64,000 bases of DNA from Atrichornis clamosus. Taxonomy: Eukaryota; Chordata; Aves; Passeriformes; Menuridae. Below are positions 1 through 13,512 of the stretch, one piece after another. A program made the translations under genes and the position numbers. Each line of letters begins with the position of its first letter. Positions within the stretch are counted from its first letter, which is position 1. The stretch lies in the NCBI GenBank assembly GCA_013400975.1, contig WBMZ01008997.1, positions 124,001 to 188,000 on the forward strand, given 5' to 3'. Under the pieces are notes generated by a model. The model did no database searches. It saw nothing but the letters and a program-made list of their open reading frames with translations, and was not told where the DNA came from.

Positions 1-2970
1 CATGCATCTGTGAGACTTTTGATGTGTATGAAGGCTCTACTTTACAGATATTTTGTCTGTGGTAATATTAAATACAAGATTGCAAATTCTGTGAAAGTAG
101 AGGGATGTTCTCTAATCCTTCCACACAATAAGGAACCAGACCTACTAGATCACTACGAAGCTCTGTCTACTTTTGTTTGCCATCCAGATCTAATTCATTA
201 ATTCCTGCATGACAATAAATATATACTCATTTTGATTGTTTTTGAAAAGGCAGTTTCTGTGCCTCCAGACAGACTAGATGTTAGGCCAACTCCTGTCTTA
301 CGGACAGAAGGAAGGAACAGAACAAAATTCACCCCTGGCTCTTGTTTTAGAACAGTAATTTTTGCTATGAAAGTACTCCACACTTCTTTTAGGGAAGAAG
401 AGGCTTGATAAGGTAACTTCCATTAATGGTTAATATCTTTGTGTATCTGAAATATCAGTATAATCAAGACCAATTTTCTGTGACATCCTTCACCCTTGAT
501 TTTATTTATACTGCTTTGTGTCAGACCTAAGTTGGTTTCCTGAAGGGCACTGCGTCATTGAAACAATCTTAAATCCAAGTTCCTTCCTGACTCTTTCAGC
601 TTTGCCTTGGTTATTTGCTGGTTTGGGTTTTTTTGTGTATATACATTTGGTTTTACTGCTAGCTCTCCCTAAATACCCTGTTATATTTTAAGGCAAACAT
701 AGACTGTGTACTTCCAGCACAGCTCCCCTGTAAGTTCACTTAAGTTCCTTTCACACCTGTGCTATCACTAATTGCTTGTTTACCTCCCTGGCTATAAACA
801 TTTATAGTCTTCAATTACTCTGTGCACTAATTATCTTGAATAGCTGGTTTGGGGCAAGGGAAGAAGTCACTGGGAAAATACATATTCTTGTTTTCTAGCT
901 TTGGAAATATACAGTCTTCCTCTATCATTAAGACAGTATATACTTTCTGTTTTTCTGAAATTAATTATCAAAGCTTTTATTATTTTTTTTCTTTTTAAGC
1001 TAGTCAGAATGCATGGGAATTCATATTATTATTTGGAAATGATAGAGGTATATTTGTAGGGAGGAAAGCTTAATACCCTTGTGATCCTCTGTTCCATTTT
1101 ACTCCTAAGACACATACTATCCCTCATTATCTTTGGTAAGCCTTCATAATAAAGTTTTTCAGTGTTTTTTGATGCTGTCCATGTCCATGAACTGCAATCT
1201 ATCTTTCTGGTGTACAATGCTATATGACTATGTGCCATGGGGACCATTTTGAAAAATTCCTTTTCTATCTTGAATTTTTTTTTATTTTGATAATTACTTT
1301 CTAAAACTTCAGTTTCAGCATCTATTTTTTCTTACCTGACCTCTAGCACTACTTTTTGTTTCATTATTCTGAGAAATTGTATTATTTCATTTATTCATAG
1401 TTCATAATGTATTTATTAATTAATCTCCTTAAATGCAACAGACACTTTGGTGGTGTTTAATTCAAATCAAGTTAAGTGCTTGTTCCTGGATGACTTTGTC
1501 CACAACTATTTATTTTTTTATTCTTCTGTTATACGAACAACATTGAAATAGTTCTTCAAAATTTCATTTAGTTTTTCTTTTACGAAGTGTGCCTCTTAGG
1601 CATTTCAGAACAAATTGATGGGAATTTTCAGAAGGAATTGAGGGCCAAATAAGTTTATCATTCAAAAAAGAAATTTTCTGATACTCATTCTTCTTATTTT
1701 GTTTTTTTCCACTACTTACCCATTGGGGTAGTGACCTCTTGTCCACCATGCAATCATGGGCTTCATTTTAGAACAGCTATTTTATTCCTTTGTTATATGT
1801 TATATAATTCTTTGTAAATGAAACTTGTCCCCTTTGGGAGGACTTAATCAGCATTTTCTCCATAAGTGTAATGAAATATTATAAATCTTTCTGCAGACAG
1901 AGGGCACATAGTAAATTAGTGTGATACTGACCAAAAATTAGTTCATGCATGTTTGGAAAAACATTAGCTCAGTTATTAATTATAGTCATTAAAACACAAG
2001 TTTACAATTACTGGAAGCAGTAACAAACATAAATCAGATTAAAACTGCAAAATAATCAAACATTTAATATTCTCTTTTTCTGTTTCTGTAGCTTTCACCT
2101 CTCACAAGAATGTTTCTCTCCATCCTTCAAACTTGGCTGAATTTTTCCGGGACAAAGCATCTCTGTTTTGCTACACTTGTTTAATATATGGAAGGTTTTC
2201 AAATTGGTTCACATCATAAAACAAAATATGACTGGTAGTTTCACTTCACAAGACATCAACACTAGCAAAAATGTTTACATTTTCCTTGAATAGCCAAATC
2301 AGCCACTAAGAAATTAAAAGAACCAAATCTATAGCTTACTGAAGTCTTTCACTACCAGAGAAACTAACAATCCATAACTCCGTAGAGTTACTATCTACTT
2401 AGGTATAGTATTGTTTTACAATTGATTGTAAAATACATACAATTAATGCATTTCCTTTGCTTTATATAATCTTGAATTTGTTGGAGGATGAAAACTAGAA
2501 CATGTCAGATTGTTTAATAGGGTTGAATCATATTAATTTTTTTTATTATTACTTAAATACAAACAAAAGACAAAGGAAATATTGTCATTTCTTAAAGAAG
2601 CATCCCGAGCTATTGGAATAAAATAACCACAAATATAAAGTGGTTTTCATATTTTTTCACATTACTCTTCAGTTTCATTTCTATAAAGGAGAAAATAGGA
2701 TAGGAGAGCTTTAAAATAATAATCATCAGCTATTTTAAATTATTAGTACTTCTGATATATATAATCCTGTGCATTATGGGGTGGGTCATCTAGCTGAATA
2801 AAAAAGGGTCAGTAATTCAGGTAAATAACTTACTCAGCACAAAATTGTGATGAAAGGAGTTGTAAAGATCTTAGGAAATATTATTACTTTTTTTTTTTTG
2901 GCAACTAAAAAAGTAAGCATGAGGAAGCAAACCCAACATTTCTGTTATCTGAATTACATAAAAATAGTAA
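1..2970. other. A/T-rich non-coding DNA, no gene seen
   Basis: I see no coding exon, RNA gene or recognisable dispersed repeat. The frames present are short (under 75 codons), lack any recognisable motif and lie in A/T-rich sequence. One stretch, about 760-870, looks more structured than its surroundings. It holds a forkhead-like TGTTTAC, three ATTA-type homeodomain cores and a small hairpin at 792-807 (CTATAA, loop ACAT, TTATAG). It could be a conserved non-coding element, but only an alignment with other birds would show that. Confidence 0.6.
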
Positions 2971-3345
2971 TGATAGTCTCCTACAACATTCTTGCTGCCA
3001 AACTGGAGAGATACGGATTTCAGGGATGGACTGTTAAATGGGCAGGAAATTGGCTGCATGGCCATGTTCAAAGAGTTACAGTCAAAGGCTCAATGTCCAA
3101 GTGAAACCAGTAAAAAACGGTGCCCCTCAAGGGCCCATACTGGAACTTGTACTATTTAATTTATTCACCAGTAACATGGACAGTGGACTGAGCGCACCCT
3201 CAGCAAGTTTGCCGGTGACCCCCAGCCCAGTGGTGCAGTTGATATGTGAGACGGAAGGTGTCGTTCAGAGGCGCTGTGACAGGATTCTGCAGTGGTCCTG
3301 TGCGAACCTCGTGAACTTCAGCAAGTTGCAAAGCACCTCATCCCG
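2971..3345 (+). mobile_element. CR1 LINE fragment, ORF2 reverse-transcriptase region
   Basis: This is a degraded piece of a chicken-repeat-1 type non-LTR retrotransposon. It was recognised from the translation just before and through the reverse-transcriptase core: residues resembling NILAAKLERYGFQGWTVKW at 2990-3046, a GAPQGPILE-like block at about 3120-3146, and the catalytic region at 3202-3219. There the expected F-A-D-D reads F-A-G-D, so the first catalytic aspartate (codon 3214-3216) has become glycine through one A-to-G change. A stop follows in that frame at TGA, about 3247. Both ends are missing: there is no 5' region and no ATTCTATG tail. Frames at 2847-3104 and 3038-3496 are remains of this element, not host genes. 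Confidence 0.85.
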
Positions 3346-3497
3346 CCCTAGCGGCCACGACAGGCTCTGTTTGCCTGTCCTGTCCACAGCACTCCCTAGA
3401 GCTGCCTTGTGGCAGCCTCCGCACTCCCAGGGGTTTCCCCAGCTCAGGAAACACGATCCCCAGCTCCACGGTCAAACAGGCCTGCTCCAGAGCTGAT
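3346..3497. other. GC-rich segment abutting the CR1 fragment, origin unknown
   Basis: About 150 bp of clearly higher GC than the surroundings follow directly on the CR1 fragment, where CR1 homology fades. The segment contains several CpGs and a perfect 6-bp hairpin near 3400 (GCTGCC, loop TTGT, GGCAGC). It stops abruptly at about 3497, where A/T-rich DNA resumes. It lacks the CR1 3' end, so it could be a rearranged or poorly conserved CR1 part, a different insertion, or DNA carried along with the element. The open frame that spans it begins inside the CR1 remnant and is not good evidence of a gene. Confidence 0.45.
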
Positions 3498-6286
3498 TGT
3501 CTCAGTGAGTGACTGAATTGTTGGGAATATCTGCTGTGCAGATTATAGATTTCAGTATTTGTCAGAAAAAAACTATATATTTAAATATAACATATACATT
3601 ATTGTTTAAATCCTTTTAAGTCCTTCATGCTTCCTAAGAAACACCAAATTTTGGGCTTAGCACATCAACATTGTGGTACTTACCAAAACCTAATGAATTA
3701 CTGAAGGTAAAGTCCATCTGTCTAAACATGCATCAGAGAAACAAACCCAGAAAATTTGCATATATCCTGTACTACACACTATTCTTGAAAGACTGGATAT
3801 GCCAATTATTGCTTTGAATAGATGACACTAATTCTGGTCTTTTAAGCTTATCACATGTAACAATGTTGTTCAAATTGTCACACAATATATTTTAAATCTA
3901 AGACACAAAGATAAAAGTGAGAATGCTTGCTTTATCAGTTAATAAAAATGCTCCTAGGGCTAAAGAAATAGATGATGACTGGGGTAATTCATTAGGAACT
4001 CCAACTGCTGCTAAATCAAGGCCATGGAAGTTCATTTCAGTTTGCAAGTAATACGAAAATGACACCTGCTTTACAAAAAAAAAAAAAATCCATGTATCTA
4101 TTTATATACATATCACACAGTTTCCATGTATTATTAAAGAGTGGTATGGAAATAAATGTCATTTTCTCTGTTTTATGTCACAAAATGTCTTCAGTTGATT
4201 ATGCCCAAAATTTATAACATTGCTGGGTATATTTTGTGCATCAATAGAAAGAGAAAGTGAGTGGTCAATTTATTAAACCAAGACCAAAAAGGAGAATATT
4301 CTGTCTTCTCAGTGAATAAAACAGCACAAGGTATATAAATCTATAGCAGAGGGCAAGGAGTTCTGTTGTTATTATATCACTGCTGTTATTTCCTTTGCTG
4401 CTCTTTTACTTGCATCATCCCTCCTGGGTCCCAGAGCCTTCATGGTTCATTTTCTATTGATTCTCAACACTACTTTCTAAGGATCAGAAAGATGAAGAAA
4501 TATTCAGAAGTGAGCAACAAGTAGTAAGTAAATTCTTTATGATGTAAGTAACTTGAGAAGATTTATGGCAATGTGCTTTGTATTATATTAGAATTCTTCG
4601 CTTAGCTCTGCTCTGAGTTCCATTTCATATATTTTTTACAAGGCTTGCAGTTTATCTGTTCATATCAGTAGACCTTTTTATTTAATTTTCTCAGACATTT
4701 TGACATTTAATAGGACTGAATAATGAGAGCTTCCTACAATGGATAACCTGTGGTTATTTATGTTCTTTGTAAACATACAGTTTTCACTGTTAAAGTGTTC
4801 TTTGAAGCACACGTATAGTGCATGACAGGCATCCACTGTTACAGTTTTCTTCCCTTTTTTTTCAGATCTAAATCTCAAGAGCTGCTTTTCTCATATGAAC
4901 AGGCAAAACTCGTGCTCAGCCAGATTTCTGAAAATTGCAATGCAACATTAACATTTCTGAAACTTTCTTTATTATTTTTAATAAATTTTAAATGTGTAAA
5001 TATCTCATGAAATTGCAATTGAGATAATAAATTCCTCTCCACTACTAATTTTTTCAAAGAGATGTTCCACACAGCTAGTAAGTAGCCAAGAAGAGCACAT
5101 ATCTGTAGTGACACAAACAACATTGTAACAGTAAATCAGTAACACTTTCAATTTAGTTTTATTTAGAATATCAGGACAGTCATAACAGCAATAATTTAGA
5201 GAGGAAGCTTCACTGTAGTAAATATTTGGTAATGTATATACATATGCACAGGTACACAAATATATGGAGAGATATATGCTTATATACAGATATCTAGTTT
5301 TTATTTAAATGTATCACACAAATCAAAAGCCTTATGAGTCAAAATAATTAAATTTTAGTCCCAAAAAGACAACTAAACACATCCAACTTAGCTGATATAG
5401 AGTCATTAACTTAGCGCAGTAAAAGCTTGTAGACAATGCAAGATCATAATTGCAAATATGGTCACCTCACCAAAGACCATTTAAAGTATCTGTAGCAAAA
5501 AGAGGTCTGTGCTGCAGCATACAGGAGTGGGTGTTTTACAGCAAAAATGGTATGTGACAATACATAATGAAATAAAATAAGAAGGATAACTTTAGAGTAC
5601 TGTTAAATAAGAAGCGAGATAAACACAGCACAGTGCAATTCATGCTGCCTATTAAGAGAAATCTCAAAAGTAACTGTTTCCCAGAGCTTCACTTAGGATT
5701 AGTTTTAAAGGAGTGAGTTTTCTTACTCTAGAAGGCATATCAAGTACACTAAAATTTGTCTGATGTAGATGATCATGGGATCAGGATGAAGAAATACAAT
5801 AGGTTTAAAAATACAGATAGATTCTCAGTATCTCAGGAAAAAAAAGAAAAAAGCTTCTGAATGCCCTAATGATTTCCACCAATATTTTGCAAGTGGCTTA
5901 TTTCCCTAGAAGCAACTTCAAAGTTGGCAAGGATCTATGTGATAAAAAATGCTAGGAGCACATTAACACGGTTAGGGAAAGAAAGCAAATAAGAACAATA
6001 AGCAGATGTGAGAAACCAACCAGGTTTGTTCTTCCATGTGAGACCACTTTTCTTCTAGTTTTCTTTCTTCTTGATTTTAAGAGTTCTCAGGATATCAAGA
6101 ATTTTTAAGAAGTGCTACCCTTCATGTAGAAATATCCGGTGTTCTCCTTCCAGGTATTTTGCAATAAGCCTATATTTTTCCCTAATTCAATGTTTAATGA
6201 ATGATAACTGAATATATAATTTAAAGGTACTGAATGATCTTCTACAGATCAGAAATGATCCACAGCTGTCCTTAGGAATTTATAAT
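3498..6286. other. A/T-rich non-coding DNA, no gene seen
   Basis: No exon, RNA gene or dispersed repeat is recognisable. There is a short A-run near 4074-4088. The frames at 4678-5259 on both strands overlap one another in A/T-rich sequence and show no protein family features. Confidence 0.6.
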
Positions 6287-6826
6287 TGTCCTGGTTTCAT
6301 CTGGTATAGAGTTCATTTCTTCTCAGTAGCTGGTACAGTGCTGTGTTTTGGATTCAGTATGGGAATAATGTTGATAACACACTTATGCTTGGTGGGTGCT
6401 AAGGAGCATTTATCCTCAGTCAAAGACTTTGTGTCTCATGCTCTACCAGTGAGGGATAAAAAAAAGTTGGAAGGGAGCCAGGAGGGGTTACTCGAACTGG
6501 CCAAAGGGACATTCTACATCATAGACCATGACCAGTATATAAACTGGGGGAATTATCTGGAAGAGGGGGTCCGATTGGGGTCCAGGAATGGGGTCTGGCA
6601 TTGGTCAGCAGGTACTGAAAAATTGTATTGTCCAACACTTGGTTTTCATTGGGTTTATTTTTTTTTAATTATTATCATTATAATATACTTTTGTTTCTAT
6701 TATTAAAGTGTTCTTATCTCAACCTACAAGTTTTACTTTTGATTCTCCTCTCTATTCCACCAGGGTGGAGGGCGTGAACAAACAGCTGTGTGGTGCTAAG
6801 TTGCCAGCTGGGTTTAAATCACGATG
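6287..6826 (+). mobile_element. Solo LTR of an avian ERVL-type endogenous retrovirus
   Basis: This is a long terminal repeat with no attached internal region. It opens with TGTCCTGGTTTC, and its first 100 bp closely match the reverse complement of the LTR end at 63257, so the two belong to one family. A TATA box (TATATAAA, 6536-6543) marks the retroviral promoter. A T-rich stretch follows at 6655-6680, then an ATTAAA-type polyadenylation signal near 6703 and a GTTCTTATCTCAACC block. The 3' end reads TTTAAATCACGATG where the family normally ends in CA, so the terminal dinucleotide appears mutated. No clear 5-bp target duplication is visible in the flanks. The 122-codon frame at 6338-6706 is a fortuitous read-through of U3/R sequence. 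No gag, pol or env sequence is nearby, which fits LTR-LTR recombination. Confidence 0.88.
6536..6543 (+). promoter_or_regulatory. TATA box of the solo LTR
   Basis: TATATAAA lies about 250 bp into the LTR and about 165 bp before the ATTAAA-like signal, a typical U3 position. Whether it still drives transcription cannot be told from sequence. Confidence 0.6.
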
Positions 6827-9800
6827 GTCATTATGGTAGGAAAACACTTAGAAAACTTGTTGAATTGCTCAAAACCAGTTTCTCCTCCCTAACAGAAATA
6901 GTAGCACTCTGGTCAAGTATCCTGTGAATTCCAAAGAAAACAGATTATACCAGGGACAAATCTGACAAATCTTCCAAGAAGCAGCTGTTGGATGAAAGAA
7001 TTAACAGTGAGCCCTCACTCCTAGTCAGAAAAGACAAACAATATGATGTTCTTGTGTCAAGTTGAGACTAATATTCAATCTGTGTAGTTAAATCACTTTA
7101 TTTTTTTTTTAAGCAGAGCAAGAACTCAAATGAGCTGTTTCCAATTATTTACTATGGATTAAGTTTTGCTATTCAAATACCATTTAATGCTTTTCTCACT
7201 AAATGTGTTTTCACAGAGGAAAGTTACTATTTATCATATGTAAGGCTAATAGAATCTATACTTGTGCCAGATTAAAATTCATCGAGCTGGGAGGTTAGGT
7301 TTCTGAACTCATTTAATGCTGGTACCTACTTCTCTAAAATCATTTAGTACTCTATAAAGTTGTGTGTGTGTATTCAAAAGGTAATTATATGCAGTTACCT
7401 GATTAAAAGTTCATTCACCTAATGATTAAAAGTGTCTTTTGGTGACAGTTGTAGTATGTCAGGCTCAGAACTGAATGATTATCACCTGCTGATTGTAGAA
7501 GTGAATGTCTATAATGGGAGTAATTTTATAGCAGCACTTATTAAAAACTAATACTGATCCTACATTACAGTGATTATTTTGTTGTGTCAGACACCTATTT
7601 GAGCAGAAGGAATTATTTTCAGCCATTGTTTACCTATTGACAGACACAGAACTAGAAGGTAAAAAAATCAGAGTATTTTATGTAATGTAAAGTATTATGT
7701 CTCCGTAAGGGTATGGTCAAGTTAAGCACTCTTAGAGACAGATGAGGGGCATGGAGCATTCCTTTTGTAAATTTTAAAAACAGAGAGAAAGGAAGTGAAA
7801 ATGGTATAGCTAATGCATTATAATGTTACTGTATTAGAAAAGTAAAACCAGCTTCCAGTATCAGACAAAATAGTTAAAGAATATTTAGGCTTTTATAATT
7901 TTCGATAAAAACCATTTGGCCATGACCACAGATGTTCCCATTTCTTTAACAAAGATTGAGAGCTTCTGTGTCTTTGAGTTGTTTTTTGTTTTCTTGTTTG
8001 TTTGTGTATTTGTTTCATTAGGCTTTTTGTTTGGTTGGTTGGCTTTTGTAAGTGGAGGGGATAACTTAGTTTTGGTCCGTTCCTACAATTATATGTCAAA
8101 ATCCAGGTTTCTCATGAATTTTGAACATATTTGAATGCATTATTTTTAGCTGAAAAGAAAGAAAGATTTTTTAAAAGGAGAAAAATGTTCAGGAATGGGT
8201 TTCAAATCAATAAAATTTCTATTAGGACTTACAAAAATGATATCTGAATTAATATCTAAAATCCTTCTAAAATATGGAGATGAAAATGTATTTCCATTGC
8301 TGTTTTCCATTCCTGAACAACAAAGATATATTCAAAAATCCCATAAATCTCTATATTGTTAGCAATCTCACATTCCAAGAACACAGAAAACCTAATCGAT
8401 AGATGGTCAATAGAAAGTTGATCTTTGCTGAAAGTCACAGAAAGATTCCCTTGCTGAAGGTTAGAACCCCTTAGTGCTGAAGCTACTTAATTATTACAGG
8501 TAATTGGAATTTGGCCTTTACTGAAATAATGTAAAAAGAAAACAATTTAAATTGCTTGTGCTGCTTAGTCTGTTTTGTTTTATGGCTTCTCCAGAACCAT
8601 AAGAAGGGGATGGTTTTAAGACACTTTTCAACTGAGCATCATAAAATGCTGCTTCCTGCATCTTAATCTTGATTCATTCACACCTTCTAAAATCAGAAGT
8701 ATTTCTATAGAAATGGATTGATTTGTACCAGATTTATCTAACTGACATAAAATCTGTCAAGAAAGAATGGTTGATTTCATTCAGTTTGGTCTGGTTAGCT
8801 AATTATATTAGCCAGTCGAAGCTACTTTTCCACATTTCTCTAGCTGGTGATATATTCAGTTTGAGTGAAATAGGAATAGTATCAAGGAAGAGGAATATAA
8901 AATCTTAGTAATTTCACCACTGTGAGCACTTTTTTCCTAAATTAAGTGTATAATTATCAAACTTTTTCTATATTGTCATATAGTTTAACCTTTATTTAGC
9001 TAATTAGGATGACGCTTAAAATTACTTGCTGTCTAACTTGATTAAACAGCTGCAATTTTTTCCCTTTCAAGGAGAAGCTGGGGGAAAATGTAGGCAACTG
9101 AGTTCAAAAGTTGTTCTCAATTAGCACACAAGACTAATTGAGCTATTAGAAAAGGATCAGGAATGGAAGTGACCTATGTAAAACAACTTTCTGGGCCTAC
9201 TGGGCAAACATATATGTAACATGGGTAATATTGTACTGTGGAAGAATAGAGAAAAAAATTAGATTCTGCACATTTATTTTAATATCCCAGTGTTTTTACA
9301 CTATTTATCCTGTGAGACCTACAAAAGTTTTAATTAAGAGAATGATGATATATGCGTACCTCTCACAGCAGCTAAGTCTAATGCACCTCATTTTCCTTCT
9401 GAACAATTTTGTTCAGACCCGAACAAGTTCCCCAATACGCAGTCATCTTTTCTAATATATAATTAAATGTACTAAGCAACTGTCAGGGAGTGAATTCCCA
9501 AAAATACCTAATGAAAGCATGTGACAGAACAGTTGATTCCTTTAGTCTAAAAACATGCTTGCTGTAGGTCTGAACGTATTGACTCATATTAGGGTAGGCT
9601 CTTCAAACACACGCATCCACAGTTACTGATCAAACTTCACTAAGACAGCCTTTCTGGTTTATTCTGGAGTGATGATGAATATTCGCAGACATTAAGTCAA
9701 TATTTCAAAGATGATTAGAAGACAAAACACTGCGTTTTTACTACTCAAACAGCAATCAGCTGTGATCCATAATTGTAAGTTTTTACTACTTTTGAACAGT

Positions 9801-12800
9801 CAAGAACAAATTGCATTTGAAGAAATTCTTTTAGAAAAACTAACATTTTCAGAATACTGCCAACAAGCAAGAGGAAAGAATCACTTTAAAGTGTTAATGT
9901 TTCTTACCAGCGTATTCCACGGCCCATAGTCTCCCAATTTCACTTCACAGGGACAGCCAAATATCTATCTGGAGACCAACTTTCTGTGCATAAGCAAGGG
10001 ATAGGTCTGCTTCTCGGTGAACTCTGGAGCCCTGCAGTCACCCAGCCCAGGAGATCTACAGGAGTTCATTGCTCTCTGTATACCTTCACTGCTCTCTAGG
10101 GAAAATCAGGGCGCAAAGATGAGGTAGGCAGATGGTGCATATCCAGGGTAGTAAGTGCTCCATATCCACAAACCCATTGGTTTTATTTAGAAAGTAGCAC
10201 ATTCCCCACATCCTGCTGGCAAGTTATGCTGCAGTGTTCTTTCTCTGCATAATTGACCACCACCTCTGTCAAGAATTTCCTGAAGCAGGACATTATTACA
10301 GAGCCAGCGAGATTTGCTGCCTTCTGTATGTGAAACACAGGTAATCACACTAATGCAGCCTAGAAAAACACCCAAAATCAAGAAGAATAAACAAGTCCCC
10401 CCTCCCCCTCAACAAAATAGAAACAGACTTTAAAATTATATTGTATTCACATGCTGCTAAGTAAATCAGTAAGCGTGTAATATATATCTTTCAATCAAAA
10501 TTAAAGATTTTCCTCTACAAGTTTTCCTGGTTTTAAACAGGTGATAACCACAAAACTTAGAAAACTACAGAAAGAGTTCCTGTTTAAGCCTTAGTACTGT
10601 GGATGGGGTACATTAGATTCTTGTTACTACATAGAAACATCTAAAATATATCTCTATATGTTTCCCTAAAGCCACTACAATGATTTTCTTTTTAGGTATT
10701 AAACATTCTAATTTGCCCTCCAAACATCATAGCCATTGAGAAAGAATTGCATGCTTTAAAAAAAGATCTTCAAATGGTGGTCAGCTGAAAAACGATAACC
10801 CAGAAAAGAAACACAAGTGTAAATGATTTTGTTTTCTTACAACGAAACATTCTAAGAAAATAGACAACTTAATTAATTTTGTTCATTTTGGTTGCAAATC
10901 AAATCTGGGAAAAAAAAAACCCCAGAACACAAACAAAACCAAAAAACCTTGAAATTGGATCCTTCCTTTTTAGAAAGCTTTGGATGTGAGCTGTTTATAC
11001 GGGATTAGGTTACCCAATTATTTGCACACTGTTATAAATATATATATATATATATATTTGCACATGGTTATCAGAAAAAAAAAGTTTCATATAAATTATT
11101 CAACAGATTTTATCAGGAAATTGTGGTATTTTCTGATGAAGAACTATGACAATATGGTCCTATGGCTAGACTTGTAGGCTGTATCAATTTTTAAGATAAA
11201 TACTAATACCCTTATAACTATTCCAACATCAAATGGCTGGTCTGAAGAGAAGTGTTACTCTTGAAAAGTCATTTCAGACTGAAACATTGCTATTACAATC
11301 TAAAAATAATACTAAATATTTTCTAGAGATTTTTCTTTCCCTGAAGCTTGGGGTGAGCTGTGGAGTTTTTTTCCCCTAAGAAAAAATCTGTAATCTCTGG
11401 ACAATAGTTTTCTTTTGGATTGAGGACTTGCACTTCATACAAAATAATATACAACATCTTCAGACTTCTTTTCAGTAAAAATTGAATTAGTTTTCAAAGC
11501 CACTTAATGTAAATGGAGTGTGCTGGATCATTCTTCCTTCTTTAATGTATTGGAATGCTATATTACAGATTTAAAAATGGATTAAACGCTTCCAATCAGT
11601 TACAATAGTGCTTAATCAATGCAAAAGCTTATAATTTCTCCAAATCGCAATTAACTGTGCATTCCTGAAAGAAAAGATTTACGCTGTGTTCTACTTATAG
11701 ATGAACAAGGACTTTGGAAATACATTCAATTTATGTTTTTATTTGCTGCTTGTTATTGCAAGACACAAGAAAATCTGAAACTGTTCTCATTAATGATTCA
11801 TCTGGCATTAGAAAGTAGGAGTCATTTCCTACTGGAACTTGAAGTATTTGATGGAATGCCTTTGAGATAACTGTGAGAGAATGGCTGTTGACTGAAGAAA
11901 TATTTTAGAGGGGAAAAATTCCTGTAGGAACTCTAACTGCAGACTTTGCCTTAAACGGAGAGTCTATGTTGCAATAACATGCAGTCAGAAGAGTTTTATT
12001 TTTATTTGATACACGTAGGTTTGTATACAATCTGTGAAGAGGAGAGGTCTACAGAGGAAAAAATGTGCAATAACGGTGTACAGTATATTAGAAATGAGAC
12101 TCTGCAAAGTACCGTAGTGTCACATCATTCTGTCTTGCTGCTGCCTTAATATTTCTTTACAGAAAATTCAGATAAGGCAGGAGAAAGTGGTGATCAAACT
12201 AGATATCTAGCAGTCATTAGTGGAAGCTATTGGGAGGTGAGTGCTTGTGAGAAGCTGTGAGTTCATGACTGATGAGTTCAGATGGGTAATTAAAGAGAAC
12301 AGCATTGGAATACTGATTTGGAAATCAGGTAATGGAAAACTGACATTCCTCACACATGGACAGGGTGGGAGTAACAGTAGCTATGTGAAAAACTGGTAGA
12401 ATATTTTGTGATGTGGAAATTATGGGGAGTGAGAAAGTCACTAGATACATCAGGCATAAAAACAGATATGGAGAATGAAAAGGAGGGTTGGAAGAGGAAC
12501 ACAAAGAAGAGAGCTAGGAAAGGGATGAATCCTGATAACACTGGGAAAAGGAAAACAGGAGGAAAAAAATAGAAAAGTAAAATAAAGCGGTAAGATACGG
12601 CTGGACTGAGAGGATAAATTAACTTTTTGTATGTACAGAAGAGAATGGACACATCACTGTTACAATAAAATTAATTAGATTAGTTTATCTAAATAATACA
12701 GATATAAAAGTATGGCAAACATTTTGGAATACAATTTCAGTGCAATAGGTGTTGTTAAGCATTCTAGAAAAAATGTCAGAGTTTTTCTTCAAAAAATGAT

Positions 12801-13244
12801 AAACATGAAACCAATTCCTTGTTAAGGAGGTACGTTAATTAACACAGTTAATTTAAAATATAAATTACAAGGATCAGAAAAGGAAAGTTCTTTTCTGTTG
12901 CTATTATACATCTTTTTATCAAAAACTGTTAGCAAACTTTGACGGAAATAGCTTCAGATGTGTTTTTATAATTAAGAAAAATTAATTATTTTTATGCTGA
13001 AAAACACTGTATTTTACCAAACTATTTAAAAATACCAATATAATGGAGAAAATATTTGGAAAGCACTCACAAACTTATTAACACTACCCTTCACCACAAC
13101 CACCCACGCTACTCACATTTCTCTCAAAGAATCATATTTTCTAAAATGTTAAAAAAAGTAGTTCCAGCATATTTGGTCTTGCAAATCTTGGCTGGTTTGG
13201 AACTGGAAAATTTAGCTGTTTATATGTACAATTTATGGCAGGAA
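6827..13244. other. A/T-rich non-coding DNA, no gene seen
   Basis: This is 6.4 kb without a recognisable exon, RNA gene or interspersed repeat. Visible features are a T/G-rich low-complexity tract at 7978-8050, a (TA)n run at 11038-11057, and a purine-rich stretch at about 12340-12600. The last of these produces a hydrophobic, Phe-rich 100-codon minus-strand frame (12350-12652) that I regard as composition-driven. The stretch at 9041-9160 (an E-box-like CAGCTG and two AATTAG/AATTGA motifs) and the less A/T-rich interval 9900-10330 look like ordinary single-copy DNA. Confidence 0.55.
11038..11057. repeat. (TA)n microsatellite
   Basis: An almost pure alternating TA run of about 9 to 10 units. 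Confidence 0.85.
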
Positions 13245-13512
13245 TCTAGATATCCCTAGAGGACATAGTTTTAATCTATGCATGGGGAGGTTTAGGTTGG
13301 ACATCAGGAAGAATTTGTTCACCAAAAGGGTGATTAGATGTTGGAATGGGCTGCCCAGGACGGTGGTGGAGTCACCATCCCTGGAAATGTTTATGGAAAG
13401 TCTGGATGTGGCACTAAGTGCCATGGTGCAGTTGACATGGTGATGTTGTCATGGACCTGATGAGCTCAGAAGCCTTTTCTAACCTAGTTGATCATGTGAT
13501 TCTGTGATCTTC
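13245..13512 (+). mobile_element. CR1 LINE 3' end
   Basis: This is a truncated CR1 copy holding the last part of ORF2 and the 3' untranslated tail. In translation the segment gives a FRLDIRKNLF-like block at 13290-13322, then a CWNGLPRTVVESPSLEMF-like block at about 13340-13395, which is the conserved C-terminus of CR1 ORF2. The 3' end is the octamer-like TGATTCTGTGATCT at about 13497-13510. The minus-strand frame at 13233-13424 is its shadow. The copy is 5'-truncated, as is usual for CR1. Confidence 0.9.

Noticed and set aside
6338..6706. 122-codon plus-strand frame
   Set aside because: It lies wholly inside the solo LTR (U3/R) and matches no retroviral protein. The frame is fortuitous.
12350..12652. 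100-codon hydrophobic minus-strand frame resembling membrane segments
   Set aside because: The Phe/Ser/Leu richness follows from a purine-rich plus strand. There is no start context or family match, and no conserved motif.
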